Shown here piece by piece: positions 36,558 through 45,300 of a DNA stretch of 64,000 nucleotides (position 1 is its first letter; every line of letters starts with the position of its first letter). The translations under genes and the position numbers were made by a program. The stretch lies in the NCBI GenBank assembly GCA_041396585.1, contig JAWKYG010000001.1, positions 372,001 through 436,000 on the forward strand. Reading direction: 5' to 3'. This DNA comes from JAUIAI01 sp041396585. Its GTDB lineage: Bacteria > Pseudomonadota > Gammaproteobacteria > Burkholderiales > Burkholderiaceae_E. The notes below the pieces were generated by a model. It was not told where the DNA came from. It saw only the letters and a list, made by a program, of their open reading frames with translations, and did no database searches.

Positions 36558-38954
36558 ATGATGATCTTGTTCGCACGCGCGCTCGCCGCGCTGTTGATCC
36601 TTTCTGGCTTCGTGCTGGCCGTACCGCCCGCGGCCCGGGCGGCGGCGGTTCGGGTCGATACCGTCGAGGTCGAATTGCTTGCCGAACGGACGGCCGTCGT
36701 GCCCGGCTCCGTGCTGCGCCTCGGTTTGTTCCTGCGTCACGACCCCGAATGGCATACCTATTGGCGCAATCCCGGTGATTCCGGGCTGCCGACCCAGTTT
36801 CCGCTGACGATGCCGGACGGATTCGAGGCCGGCGAGATCCAATGGCCGTGGCCGACGCGCGTGCTGATCCCGCCGTTGGCCAATTTCGGTTTCGAGAACG
36901 ATGTCTTGCTGATGCGCGAGGTCAGGGTGCCTGCGGTGGTGGCCGGTGACACCGTGCGCTTTGACACGCTGGCCCAGTGGCTGGTGTGCCGGGAGGTCTG
37001 CGTGCCCGGTGAGGCCGAACTGAGCCTGAGTCTGCCGGTGGCCGAGCAAAGCGCTCCGGGACCGGCCGCGGCACTGTTCGCAGCCACCGACAAGCGCCTG
37101 CCCGCGCCAGCGCTCGAGCTTCCCGCCCGGGTCGATGGCCGGGAGCTTCGGGTGCAAGTCCCGTCGACAGTCGCGGCCGCCGACACCCGTCGGATCGAAT
37201 ACTTTCCGTTTCAGGCCGAGAAGGCCGTTGCCGCCGCTGATCAACGGCTCGTTGCCCTGGCCGATGAGGGCTGGCGCCTCGAGGTGACGCTGGCCGCGGC
37301 CGATGTGCGCCTCGAAGATCTCGCCGGCATCATCGTGATCGATGACCGGCGCGCGGTGACGATCTCGCCGCAGGCGTCCCCGCAGCCGTTGAATCAGGCC
37401 GGTGAGACTCAGCTTATCCGGGGGCACGTGGCGCCGTTCATGCTGGCCCGCGCGGATCCGGCCGGCAGCCTGCTGGCCGCGGCGGGCTCGTCCCGGGCCC
37501 AGGGGGCTCTGCCGGAGTCCCCGGCTGCCGGCCCTGGGCCGGCAGCCGGGGCGGGAAGTCAGGGACGGCCGGGGGACAGGCCGGGCGATGCCGGCTCAGG
37601 CCGGCCGGGAGCAGCGGATGGCTCCGGACTGTCTGGGGCAATGCCGCGATCCGCGTCGGCCGGCGCAAGCACCGCGGCGACGGATTCTCTCTGGCTGGCG
37701 ATGATCTTCGCGCTGATCGGCGGCCTGATTCTGAATCTGATGCCCTGTGTATTTCCGGTCATCGGCCTGAAAGTGCTCGGTTTCGCCGGCCATGGCGGCC
37801 TCGGACCGGATGGCCGGCTCCTGCCCTCGCGGCGCGCGGCGGTCCGCACCGGCGCCATCTGGTTCGCGCTGGGCGTGATCGTTTCCTTCTGGCTGCTGGT
37901 CGCGGTCTTGCTGAGCCTGCGCGCGCTCGGCGAGAGCGTTGGCTGGGGCTTTCAGTTGCAGTCGCCGGTCTTCGTGGCCGCGATGGCCTTGCTGTTCATG
38001 GTGATCGGCCTGAATTTCTCGGGCGTGTTCGAATTCGGTCTGGTCGCCACCCGCCTGGGCAATGTCGGCGCCGGCGGGGATGGCCACGGCGACGGCCGCC
38101 CGGCGGCATTCGCGGCGGGTGTGCTGGCGGTGCTGGTGGCCACTCCGTGTACCGCGCCGTTCATGGGCTCGGCGATCGGATTCACGCTCAGTCAGCCGGC
38201 CCTGAGCACGGTCGCGGTGTTCACGGCGCTGGGTCTGGGGATGGCCCTGCCGTATCTGTTGCTGGGCCTGTTTCCGGGCTGGCTGCGGTGGCTGCCGCAT
38301 CCCGGGCGCTGGATGGAAACCCTCAGGCAGTTTCTGGCGTTTCCGATGTACGCCACCGCGGCCTGGCTGGCCTGGGTGTTGGCCCAACAGCGCGACGGCG
38401 ATGCTGTGCTGGCCCTGATGCTGGGCGCGATCGTGCTCGCCTGCGGGCTCTGGTTCTGGGGGCGGCAGGTACAGGCCACGCGTCTGCGCGGGCGCCACGC
38501 CTATGCTGCGCTCGCGCTGGCCCTGGTCGCCGCCGGCATCTGGATCGCCTGGCCGGCGGCGGGAGCGATCGGGCCCGCCGGCCGGCAGATCGCCGCGGAA
38601 GACGACTGGCAGCCGTGGTCGCGTGCCGCCGTGCAACGCGCGCTCGACGCCGGGCACCCGGTCTTTGTGGATTTCACCGCTGCCTGGTGCGTCACCTGCC
38701 AGGTGAACAAGAAGCTGGTTCTGCAAAGCGATGCGGTCAGCCGCGCATTCGAGGCGCAGCGCGTGGTGCGGATGGTGGCCGACTGGACCCATCGCGACCC
38801 CGCCATTACCGCCGAGCTGGCCAGCCACGGGCGCAACAGCGTACCCCTGTACCTGGTTTTCCGGCCCGGCCAGAGCGCGCCCACGATCCTCCCCGAGTTG
38901 CTCACCCCGGGGCTGCTGCTCAATGCAATTGCCGGCCAACAGGCCGGCAATTAA
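36558..38954 (+). CDS. DsbD/ScsB-like thiol:disulfide interchange protein
   Basis: A 798-residue membrane protein. The order is: signal peptide; periplasmic N-terminal domain of the ScsB/DsbD2 type with EWHTYWRNPGDSGLPTQ and the cysteine pair WLVCREVCVP; a low-complexity Gly/Pro linker (about residues 315-375); a transmembrane core with eight hydrophobic segments and the conserved cysteines in NLMPCVFPVIGLKVLGF and ATPCTAPFMG; and a C-terminal thioredoxin domain with FTAAWCVTCQVNKK. It carries reducing equivalents from cytoplasmic thioredoxin to periplasmic proteins. The stop codon is embedded in the left arm of the palindromic element that begins at 38951, so the gene's 3' end and the element have fused. 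Confidence 0.92.
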   Translation: MMILFARALAALLILSGFVLAVPPAARAAAVRVDTVEVELLAERTAVVPGSVLRLGLFLRHDPEWHTYWRNPGDSGLPTQFPLTMPDGFEAGEIQWPWPTRVLIPPLANFGFENDVLLMREVRVPAVVAGDTVRFDTLAQWLVCREVCVPGEAELSLSLPVAEQSAPGPAAALFAATDKRLPAPALELPARVDGRELRVQVPSTVAAADTRRIEYFPFQAEKAVAAADQRLVALADEGWRLEVTLAAADVRLEDLAGIIVIDDRRAVTISPQASPQPLNQAGETQLIRGHVAPFMLARADPAGSLLAAAGSSRAQGALPESPAAGPGPAAGAGSQGRPGDRPGDAGSGRPGAADGSGLSGAMPRSASAGASTAATDSLWLAMIFALIGGLILNLMPCVFPVIGLKVLGFAGHGGLGPDGRLLPSRRAAVRTGAIWFALGVIVSFWLLVAVLLSLRALGESVGWGFQLQSPVFVAAMALLFMVIGLNFSGVFEFGLVATRLGNVGAGGDGHGDGRPAAFAAGVLAVLVATPCTAPFMGSAIGFTLSQPALSTVAVFTALGLGMALPYLLLGLFPGWLRWLPHPGRWMETLRQFLAFPMYATAAWLAWVLAQQRDGDAVLALMLGAIVLACGLWFWGRQVQATRLRGRHAYAALALALVAAGIWIAWPAAGAIGPAGRQIAAEDDWQPWSRAAVQRALDAGHPVFVDFTAAWCVTCQVNKKLVLQSDAVSRAFEAQRVVRMVADWTHRDPAITAELASHGRNSVPLYLVFRPGQSAPTILPELLTPGLLLNAIAGQQAGN

Positions 38955-39221
38955 CAGGCTGTTGAAACACCACGAGCCCATGATTCACTCGCCGAAACGG
39001 TCTGGCAAGGTGCTGGTTCCGCCCCGTATCGGGGATACGGGGCGGGTTCGGCAACGCGGCCAGCCCGTTTCGCCGAGTGAACCGTAGGCGGCGCTCGGCG
39101 CGCGATCCACATCGTTGGCATGAAGGGTCTGTATCCCCGATACAGACCCTTCATGCCGCCTCGCGGCTCATCACGCCAGAGCGCCGTCATGGGCTCGTGA
39201 GGTGTTTCAACAGCCTGTCAA
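38951..39221. repeat. Nested palindromic intergenic element (MITE- or REP-like)
   Basis: Terminal inverted repeats of about 33 bases (38951-38983 and 39187-39221, one mismatch and a two-base indel) enclose further dyads. One is TCACTCGCCGAAACGG near 38985 and its complement near 39067-39083. Next comes a 12-bp stem at 39019-39030/39034-39045. The last is a perfect 19-bp stem at 39117-39135/39139-39157 with a three-base loop. The cores of the two inner hairpins (GTATCGGGGATAC and GTATCCCCGATAC) are exact reverse complements. There is no coding capacity. The element spans the whole dsbD-CAP gap and overlaps the dsbD stop. It may be a non-autonomous mobile element or a bidirectional terminator. 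Confidence 0.85.
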
Positions 39222-39260
39222 GGCATCGGGAGCGCTCGCCGGATCGCGGCCGATGTTCGC

Positions 39261-39911
39261 TCAGCGCATCGCCATTGCAGGTGGATTCTGCAAGGTCGGG
39301 CCTTGCTTCGGGCGGGCGACGACCAAGGTCCAGTAGGAGCCATAGGGATCGCCGGGATTCATCGGATCCACGCGCGCCAGGCCGAATTCGGTAAAGCGAC
39401 CATCGATCATCACCTCGCAGTGGCCCGTCGAGAGCAGCCAGCCGCGAACCGCCTCGTCGATCGTGGCGTGACCCGCGGCCAGATTCTCACCGACCACCCG
39501 CCAGCCGTAGCCGACCCGGCTGACCCGCTTGCCGACCGTGCGGCCCTGTGGGTCCACGTGATCGAAGAACGCCTGTTCGGCCATCGCACGCGAGTGGCGC
39601 AGTGCCACATCGGCCAGCTGATCATTCCAGGTGAGGGCCGGGCGCACCGGAATCTCGGCCTGCGACGCGCCGTTCGACACGGCCAGCATGCCTTTGTCTC
39701 CGCAGGCATCGAGTTTGGCGCGAATATTGTTGATCAGTTGGGCGGCACGCTCACGGACCGCACGAACCTCGCTGGCACTGATGCCGCCGCTGGCCGCCTG
39801 ACCACCGGCCTGGGCGTGCGGACTGATGAGCGCACTGGCCATCGCGGCGGCGAACAGGCCGGCGGCGATCAGCATGTGCTTCGGACGGGACCCCGGTCGC
39901 GTGGCATTCAT
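39261..39911 (-). CDS. CAP-domain (SCP/PR1-like) secreted protein
   Basis: A 216-residue exported protein. A signal peptide (hydrophobic LIAAGLFAAAMASALI, cleavage near HAQA|G) leads to a CAP domain with the diagnostic ALRHSRAMAEQAFFDHVDPQ, VGENLAAGHATIDEAVRGWL and STGHCEVMIDGRFTEFG, including the conserved His and Glu that form the CAP cavity. Bacterial CAP proteins are secreted and mostly uncharacterised; lipid binding or cell-wall association is suspected. It is convergent with the DsbD-like gene across the palindromic element. It has two cysteines (ACGDKG and GHCEV), consistent with a disulfide in the periplasm. Confidence 0.9.
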   Translation of the reverse strand: MNATRPGSRPKHMLIAAGLFAAAMASALISPHAQAGGQAASGGISASEVRAVRERAAQLINNIRAKLDACGDKGMLAVSNGASQAEIPVRPALTWNDQLADVALRHSRAMAEQAFFDHVDPQGRTVGKRVSRVGYGWRVVGENLAAGHATIDEAVRGWLLSTGHCEVMIDGRFTEFGLARVDPMNPGDPYGSYWTLVVARPKQGPTLQNPPAMAMR

Positions 39912-40284
39912 GGGCGCGAAACTCCGATTCGATCCGGGCTGGGTTTCGTGTTTTCGTTGTGCAACGGATTAAACGCGCTCACGCCGGGCGCGTCCGCTAG
40001 CAGCGGAATGAACGGCAGTTGTGACCGTTCGGGCGGGCCGCTGGCCCGAACCAGCCCACGCTCGCTGCAAGCGACGCGGCAAAAAAATGGCCGGCAGGCG
40101 CCTGATGCGCCCGGCTAATAGCCGGCAGCCGCCCGGTGCGCCCGCTGTTGATCTGCCGGTTTTTTGGCAGATCACCGGGGGTTCGTGCGGCAGATCACCG
40201 GGGGTTCCTGCGACAGAAGATCACCCGGCGCGCCTGCCCGATGCGCGGTGCCGCGGGCGTTCGCGCGCCCGCCCCCAAGGGGAT
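39912..40284. other. Intergenic region between dapB and the CAP gene
   Basis: This 373-base stretch has no supported gene. It contains a 23-bp tandem repeat (listed separately) and a 7-bp stem with T-rich loop (ATCTGCC 40151-40157 with GGCAGAT 40166-40172). Several short GC dyads lie around 39960-40140. It probably holds the dapB transcript end and the CAP promoter. The small open frames crossing it are built from the repeats and have no ribosome-binding sites. Confidence 0.5.
40166..40211. repeat. 23-bp tandem repeat near the dapB 3' end
   Basis: Two copies, 40166-40188 and 40189-40211, differ at one base (GGCAGATCACCGGGGGTTC core). A degenerate third copy starts at 40212. The repeat lies about 75 bases beyond the dapB stop. 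Confidence 0.85.
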
Positions 40285-41097
40285 TCAGTCGCGCAGGCCG
40301 AGGACGTCCTGCATGTCATATAGACCGTGGTCGCGACCGGCCAGGAAGCGGCACGCACGCAGGCTGCCCTGAGCGTAGGTCATGCGGCTCGAGGCCTTGT
40401 GGGTGATCTCCAGGCGCTCGCCCAGGCCGGCGAACATCGCGGTATGGTCACCGACGATATCGCCGCCGCGCATCGTGGCAAAGCCTATCGTGCGCGAATC
40501 CCGCTGACCGGTATGGCCTTCGCGGCCGTACACCGCCACCTCGCGCAGGTCGCGCCCGAGCTCGGCCGCGATGATCTCGCCCATGCGCAGCGCGGTGCCG
40601 GAGGGGGCGTCTACCTTGAGCCGGTGGTGGGCTTCGAGGATCTCGATATCCGTGCTTTCGCCGAGCGCGCGAGCGGCCACCGCGAGCAGCTTGAACAGCA
40701 CATTGACACCGACGCTCATGTTCGGCGCCATCACCACCGGAATCTGCTCGGCGGCCGTGCGTACCCTGGCCACGCCCCCGGCATCGATGCCGGTCGTGCC
40801 GATGATCATGCCCACGCGCGTCTGACGGCAGATTTCGAGGTGGGCCAGTGTGCCTTCCGGGCGCGTGAAATCGATCAGGAAGTCGGCCTGGCCGATCACG
40901 GCGGCGGGATCCTCGCTGACCATCACGCCGGTCACGATACCGAGACTGGCACCGGCATCGAGCCCCATGCCTGGCGCGCCGGGTTTGTCGAAAGCGGCCA
41001 CCAGCTGGCAGTCTTCGGCAAGGTGGCAGGCCTCCACGAGGGTCTTTCCCATGCGCCCGGAGGCGCCGGCAATGGCGATCTTGATCATGTCGGACAT
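40285..41097 (-). CDS. dapB: 4-hydroxy-tetrahydrodipicolinate reductase
   Basis: A 270-residue DapB, which reduces hydroxy-tetrahydrodipicolinate with NAD(P)H in lysine and diaminopimelate synthesis. The nucleotide motif is IAGASGRMGKTL, the middle has FTRPEGTLAHLE and GTTGID, and the catalytic region is EILEAHHRLKVDAPSGTAL with the conserved His-His and Lys. It lies 15 bases downstream of bamE on the same strand, so bamE-dapB is one transcript, divergent from fur. This block is conserved in Burkholderiales. Confidence 0.97.
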   Translation of the reverse strand: MSDMIKIAIAGASGRMGKTLVEACHLAEDCQLVAAFDKPGAPGMGLDAGASLGIVTGVMVSEDPAAVIGQADFLIDFTRPEGTLAHLEICRQTRVGMIIGTTGIDAGGVARVRTAAEQIPVVMAPNMSVGVNVLFKLLAVAARALGESTDIEILEAHHRLKVDAPSGTALRMGEIIAAELGRDLREVAVYGREGHTGQRDSRTIGFATMRGGDIVGDHTAMFAGLGERLEITHKASSRMTYAQGSLRACRFLAGRDHGLYDMQDVLGLRD

Positions 41098-41112
41098 CGG
41101 TTGGCGCAGGCC

Positions 41113-41520
41113 TCAGCGGCTTTCGTAGGCTTCCGGCCTAAAGCCGGGCAGGGCCGGGTCGGACGGGGACTCGGACTTCGGCAGGTCGTCGGCATCGATC
41201 CGGCTCACCTTGCGTTCGGCATCGAACTGTACGGTCAGGTGGCGTTGGTCGACGCGGCCGTTCGGATGTTTGTAACGAAACACATAGTTCCAGCGGTCAG
41301 GCAGAAAGCCATCGACCAGCAAAGGCGTGCCCAGCGCGCGGCGTACCGCCTCGACACTGCTGCCCACCGAGATCTGCTCGAGCATTTCCTGGGTGACATA
41401 GTTGCCCTGCGGCAGATCGGTCCGAAAGGGCTCGAACAGGCCACTACGCGTGGTGTCGTCAGAAGCGCAGCCCGCGGCCAGCAACAGACAGAGAATCGCC
41501 GCGAGAGGGCGCAAGCGCAT
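41113..41520 (-). CDS. bamE: Outer-membrane assembly lipoprotein BamE (SmpA/OmlA)
   Basis: A 135-residue lipoprotein of the beta-barrel assembly complex. The signal peptide ends in the lipobox LLAAGC (MRLRPLAAILCLLLAAGC). The mature part has NYVTQEMLEQISVGSSVEAV, RALGTPLLVDGFLPDRWNYV and YKHPNGRVDQRHLTVQFD, the BamE fold signature. I chose the Met at 41520 so that the signal peptide has a normal length. It is divergent from fur and upstream of dapB. Confidence 0.94.
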   Translation of the reverse strand: MRLRPLAAILCLLLAAGCASDDTTRSGLFEPFRTDLPQGNYVTQEMLEQISVGSSVEAVRRALGTPLLVDGFLPDRWNYVFRYKHPNGRVDQRHLTVQFDAERKVSRIDADDLPKSESPSDPALPGFRPEAYESR

Positions 41521-41640
41521 GCAGGTACCGCACCGCGAATCGCGCACGGAATCGGTCAACATAGTTTGTAGCCGGGATTTTGGAAGTGGCTATGATAAAG
41601 GCTCGTGTGAATCCGGCACGCTGCACGCGTGCTTACTCCG

Positions 41641-42066
41641 ATGCCCGAGCCTCAAGAATTGCGCAGTGTCGGCTTGAAGGCCACGCTGCCTCGTATGAAG
41701 ATCCTCGAGATCTTTCAAAACGGGCCTCATCGCCACATGAGTGCCGAGGACGTGTTCCGCGAGCTGCTCGATACCCGTCAGGATATCGGTCTGGCCACGG
41801 TCTACCGGGTGCTGCGTCAGTTCGAGCAGGCCGGCTTGCTCAAGAGCCACAGTTTCGAAGCCGGCAAGGCCGTTTTCGAACTCGATCAGGGCAGCCACCA
41901 TGATCATCTGGTCTGTCTGCAGTGCGGCCGGGTAGAGGAGTTCTACGATGCCGAGATCGAAGCCCGCCAGAAGCGGATCTCTGCCGAACGTGGCTTCGCG
42001 TTGCAGGATCACGCGTTGGCGCTCTATGGTGAATGCCAGCGCGAGAACTGCCCGTACAGGGGCTGA
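41641..42066 (+). CDS. fur: Ferric uptake regulator Fur
   Basis: A 141-residue Fur protein. The winged-helix part has LPRMKILEIFQNGPHRHMSA and GLATVYRVLRQFEQAGLL, and the metal-binding hinge has HHDHLVCLQCGRVEEF, with a second Cys pair in GECQRENC. It represses iron-uptake genes when loaded with ferrous iron. The ATG at 41641 is preferred over the in-frame GTG 12 bases upstream. A TATGAT -10-like box lies at 41591-41596. In Burkholderiales fur usually sits next to recN; here recN is about 16 kb away. Confidence 0.95.
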   Translation: MPEPQELRSVGLKATLPRMKILEIFQNGPHRHMSAEDVFRELLDTRQDIGLATVYRVLRQFEQAGLLKSHSFEAGKAVFELDQGSHHDHLVCLQCGRVEEFYDAEIEARQKRISAERGFALQDHALALYGECQRENCPYRG

Positions 42067-42168
42067 GGCCGGTCGGCGTGGCGGTTGCAGTCGGCAGTTC
42101 ACAGGGGTGAACCCGGGGGCTGGCGCCGTCGCCGTAGCGGCCGGATCTTGCGCCGGGCTCGCGCGCCC

Positions 42169-42393
42169 ATGAACAGCACCGATCCGTTCGTCGCGATTCG
42201 CGCGGCCATGGCCGCCGACGAGGCCACGATGCTGACCTCGGCCGTGGCGGCGATCGGGCTCGATGCCGATGCCCGGCGCCGGATCGAGGGCGATGCCTGT
42301 GCCCTCGTGGAGCATGTGCGTGCCCACGAGAGCGGTCTGCTCGAAACCCTGATGACCGAGTACGGGCTCAGCGATGATGAAGGCTGGCCCTGA
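42169..42393 (+). pseudogene. putA: PutA N-terminal fragment, separated by a cluster of three deletions
   Basis: This frame encodes the first 74 residues of PutA (MNSTDPFVAIRAAMAADEAT ... TLMTEYGLSDDEGWP) and hits a TGA at 42391. The family sequence continues EGVALMCLAEAYLRVPD. Comparing it with the DNA shows one base missing after 42384, one after 42393 and one after 42406. The three losses together restore the frame used by the following entry. The fragment is therefore the real start of putA and not a separate gene. Confidence 0.85.
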
Positions 42394-45300
42394 GTGTCTG
42401 GCCGAGCCTATCTGCGTGTTCCCGATCCCGCCACGGTCGATGCGCTGTTGCGTGACAAGCTCACAGGGCAGGGCTGGTCGCGGCATCTCGGCCACGCCGA
42501 TTCTCTGCTCGTGAACGCGTCCACGGTCGGTCTGCTGTTATCCAGCCACGTCCTTGGCGACGGTGCTGGCCCGCAGGGCAGCCCGCTGCGGCGCTGGGTG
42601 CGTCGCGCAGGGGAATCCGTGGTGCGTGGCGCCGTCGGTGTGGCCATGAGGCGCATGGCCGAGCAGTTCGTGCTCGGGCGCACGATCGAGGAGGCCTGTC
42701 GGCGCGCCGGCTCTGGTCGTGGCCTGCGCTATTCGTTCGACATGCTCGGCGAGGCGGCGCGCACCCGCGAGGATGCCGATCGCTACTTCGCGGCCTATCG
42801 TGATGCGATTGCGTTCGTGGGCGGGCGGGCACAGCGCGACGCCGACGTCTTCGACAACCCGGGCATCTCGGTCAAGCTGTCGGCACTACACGCCCGTTAT
42901 CAGGCCAGCCAGCGTGACCGACTCGATCATGAACTCGTTCCGCGCCTGGCCGAGCTGGCGCGCATGGCGGCGGCGGCCGGCATCGGTCTGAATGTCGATG
43001 CCGAGGAGATGAACCGGCTGGAGTTGTCCCTGTCGATCATCGACGCGGTGCTCGGCGATCCGGCGCTGGCCGGCTGGGCCGGTTTCGGCGTGGTGGTCCA
43101 GGCCTATGCGAAGCCGGCACCGGCGGTGCTCGACTGGTGTGCACAGCGCGCCCGCGCCGCGGGCCGGCCGATGGCCGTGCGCCTGGTCAAGGGGGCCTAC
43201 TGGGATGCCGAAATACGCCATGCCCAGTTGCTCGGGCTCGACCGCTACCCGGTCTACACCCGTAAGGTGGGTACCGATGTCGCCTATCTGGCCGCGGCCC
43301 GCCGCCTGTTCTCGCACCGCGGATGGCTCTATCCGCAGTTCGCCACTCACAATGCGCACACGGTGAGTGCGGTACTGGCCATGGCCCGTCCCGATGATCG
43401 TTTCGAATTTCAACGTCTGCACGGCATGGGCGAGGTCTTGCACCGACGCATCGCGCAGCGCCATGGCCGGCCGTGCCGGGTCTATGCGCCGGTTGGCGCG
43501 CATCGAGATCTCCTCGCCTATCTGGTGCGGCGGATGCTCGAGAACGGGGCCAATGCCTCGTTCGTGCATCAGGTGCATGACCGCACCATCCCCCCCGCCG
43601 TGCTGGTGCGCGATCCGGTCGATGAACTGCTCGCCCTGAGTTCGCTGCCGAACCCCCTGATTGCGCTGCCACCGGATCTGTACCGGCCCGTGCGCGCCAA
43701 TTCGTCGGGGCAGGATCTGGAGAATCCGATCGGCGCCCATTGGTTCGAGCGCGCAGTCGCACCCTGGGCTGCGGCGCAGTGGCAGGCCGAGCCGCTGGGC
43801 CCGTCGGTGTCCGCCGACGATGGCCCGCTGCAGGAGATCGTCAATCCCGCCAATCCCGCGCAGCGGGTCGGGCAGTGCCGTCAGATGGCGGCGGCTGCTG
43901 TCGGCGACGTCGTGGCCGCGCTGGCCGTCGGGCAGCGCGCATGGGCTGCGCGCGACCCGCAGGCACGGGCTGCCGTGCTCGATGCCATCGCCGGCAACTA
44001 CGAGAGCCATGCCGGCGAGCTCCTGGCGCTGCTCGTGCGCGAGGCTGGCAAGCATCGTGCCGATGCCCTGGCCGAGTTGCGCGAGGCGGTCGATTTCTGC
44101 CGCTATTACGCGGCCAGGCTGCGCGAGCCGGCGGACCATGGACAGGCGCGCGGCGTCTGGGTGTGTATCTCCCCGTGGAACTTCCCGCTGGCCATCTTCA
44201 CAGGGCAGATCGCCGCCGCGCTCGCCACCGGCAATGCCGTGCTCGCCAAGCCCGCCGAACAGACGCCGTTGATTGCCGCACGCGCGCTGCGCCTGATGCT
44301 CGCCAGCGGTGTGCCGCCCGATGTCCTGGCCCTGCTTCCAGGAGACGGTGCGAGCGTGGGCGCTGCACTGGTGCGTGATCCTGGTGTCGCCGGCGTGTCG
44401 TTCACCGGCTCGCTCGAAACCGCGATCACGATCGATCGGGCGATGGCCGAGGCCGGCAATCCGTTCGCGCCGCTGGTCGCCGAGACCGGCGGGCTGAACG
44501 CGATGATCGTGGATTCGACAGCGCTGCCGGAGGCGGCCGTGCGCGACATCGTGCAGTCGGCCTTTCAGAGTGCCGGTCAGCGTTGCTCGGCATTGCGGCT
44601 GCTGCTGGTTCAGCGGGACATCGCCAAGCCCTTGATCGAGATGCTGACCGGCGCGATGGACTTGTTGCGTGTGGGCGATCCCTGGCTGTCCTGGCCCGAT
44701 GTCGGACCCGTGATCGAGGCCGGCGCCCGCGATGCCATCGAGGCGCACATCGCCAGACACGCCGACGCGGGGCGGCTGACCCACCGGGCGCCGGCCCCGA
44801 CCAGCGCCTGTGGCTGGTCGGTGGCGCCGGCGCTGATCCGGCTGGACTCGATCGACGCGCTCGAGCGCGAGGTCTTCGGGCCGGTCCTGCATTGGCTGCC
44901 GTTCGATGCCGGCGAACTCGACACCGTGCTCGAGACGATCAACTCGGCCGGCTACGGTTTGACATTCGGCCTGCAAACACGCATCGATCGCCGAGCCAGT
45001 GCCGTTTCGACGCGTATCGCCGCCGGCAACATCTACGTGAACCGCAATCAGATCGGCGCCGTGGTCGGCGTGCAGCCTTTCGGTGGCGAGGGGCTGTCCG
45101 GAACCGGGCCGAAGGCCGGCGGGCCAAACAGTTTCGCGCGCCTGGTTCGCGCCACCGAAACGTCGCAGCCGCCGCCCGCCTTTGGTTGGTCCGAAGCGCC
45201 GAGGCCGAGGCCCAGCCACGCGCTGCTCGACGGAGCCATTGCGGCGCCCGACATCGATCGGCAGCTCGCGAGAATGCGCGCGAGCGCACGCGCCGCAACC

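Noticed and set aside
38951..39221. Complete insertion sequence
   Set aside because: The element is only about 270 bases long and has no transposase frame, so at most it is non-autonomous.
40021..40406. Small plus-strand genes in the dapB-CAP spacer
   Set aside because: The frames are made of the 23-bp repeats and dapB antisense, with no ribosome-binding site and no family resemblance.
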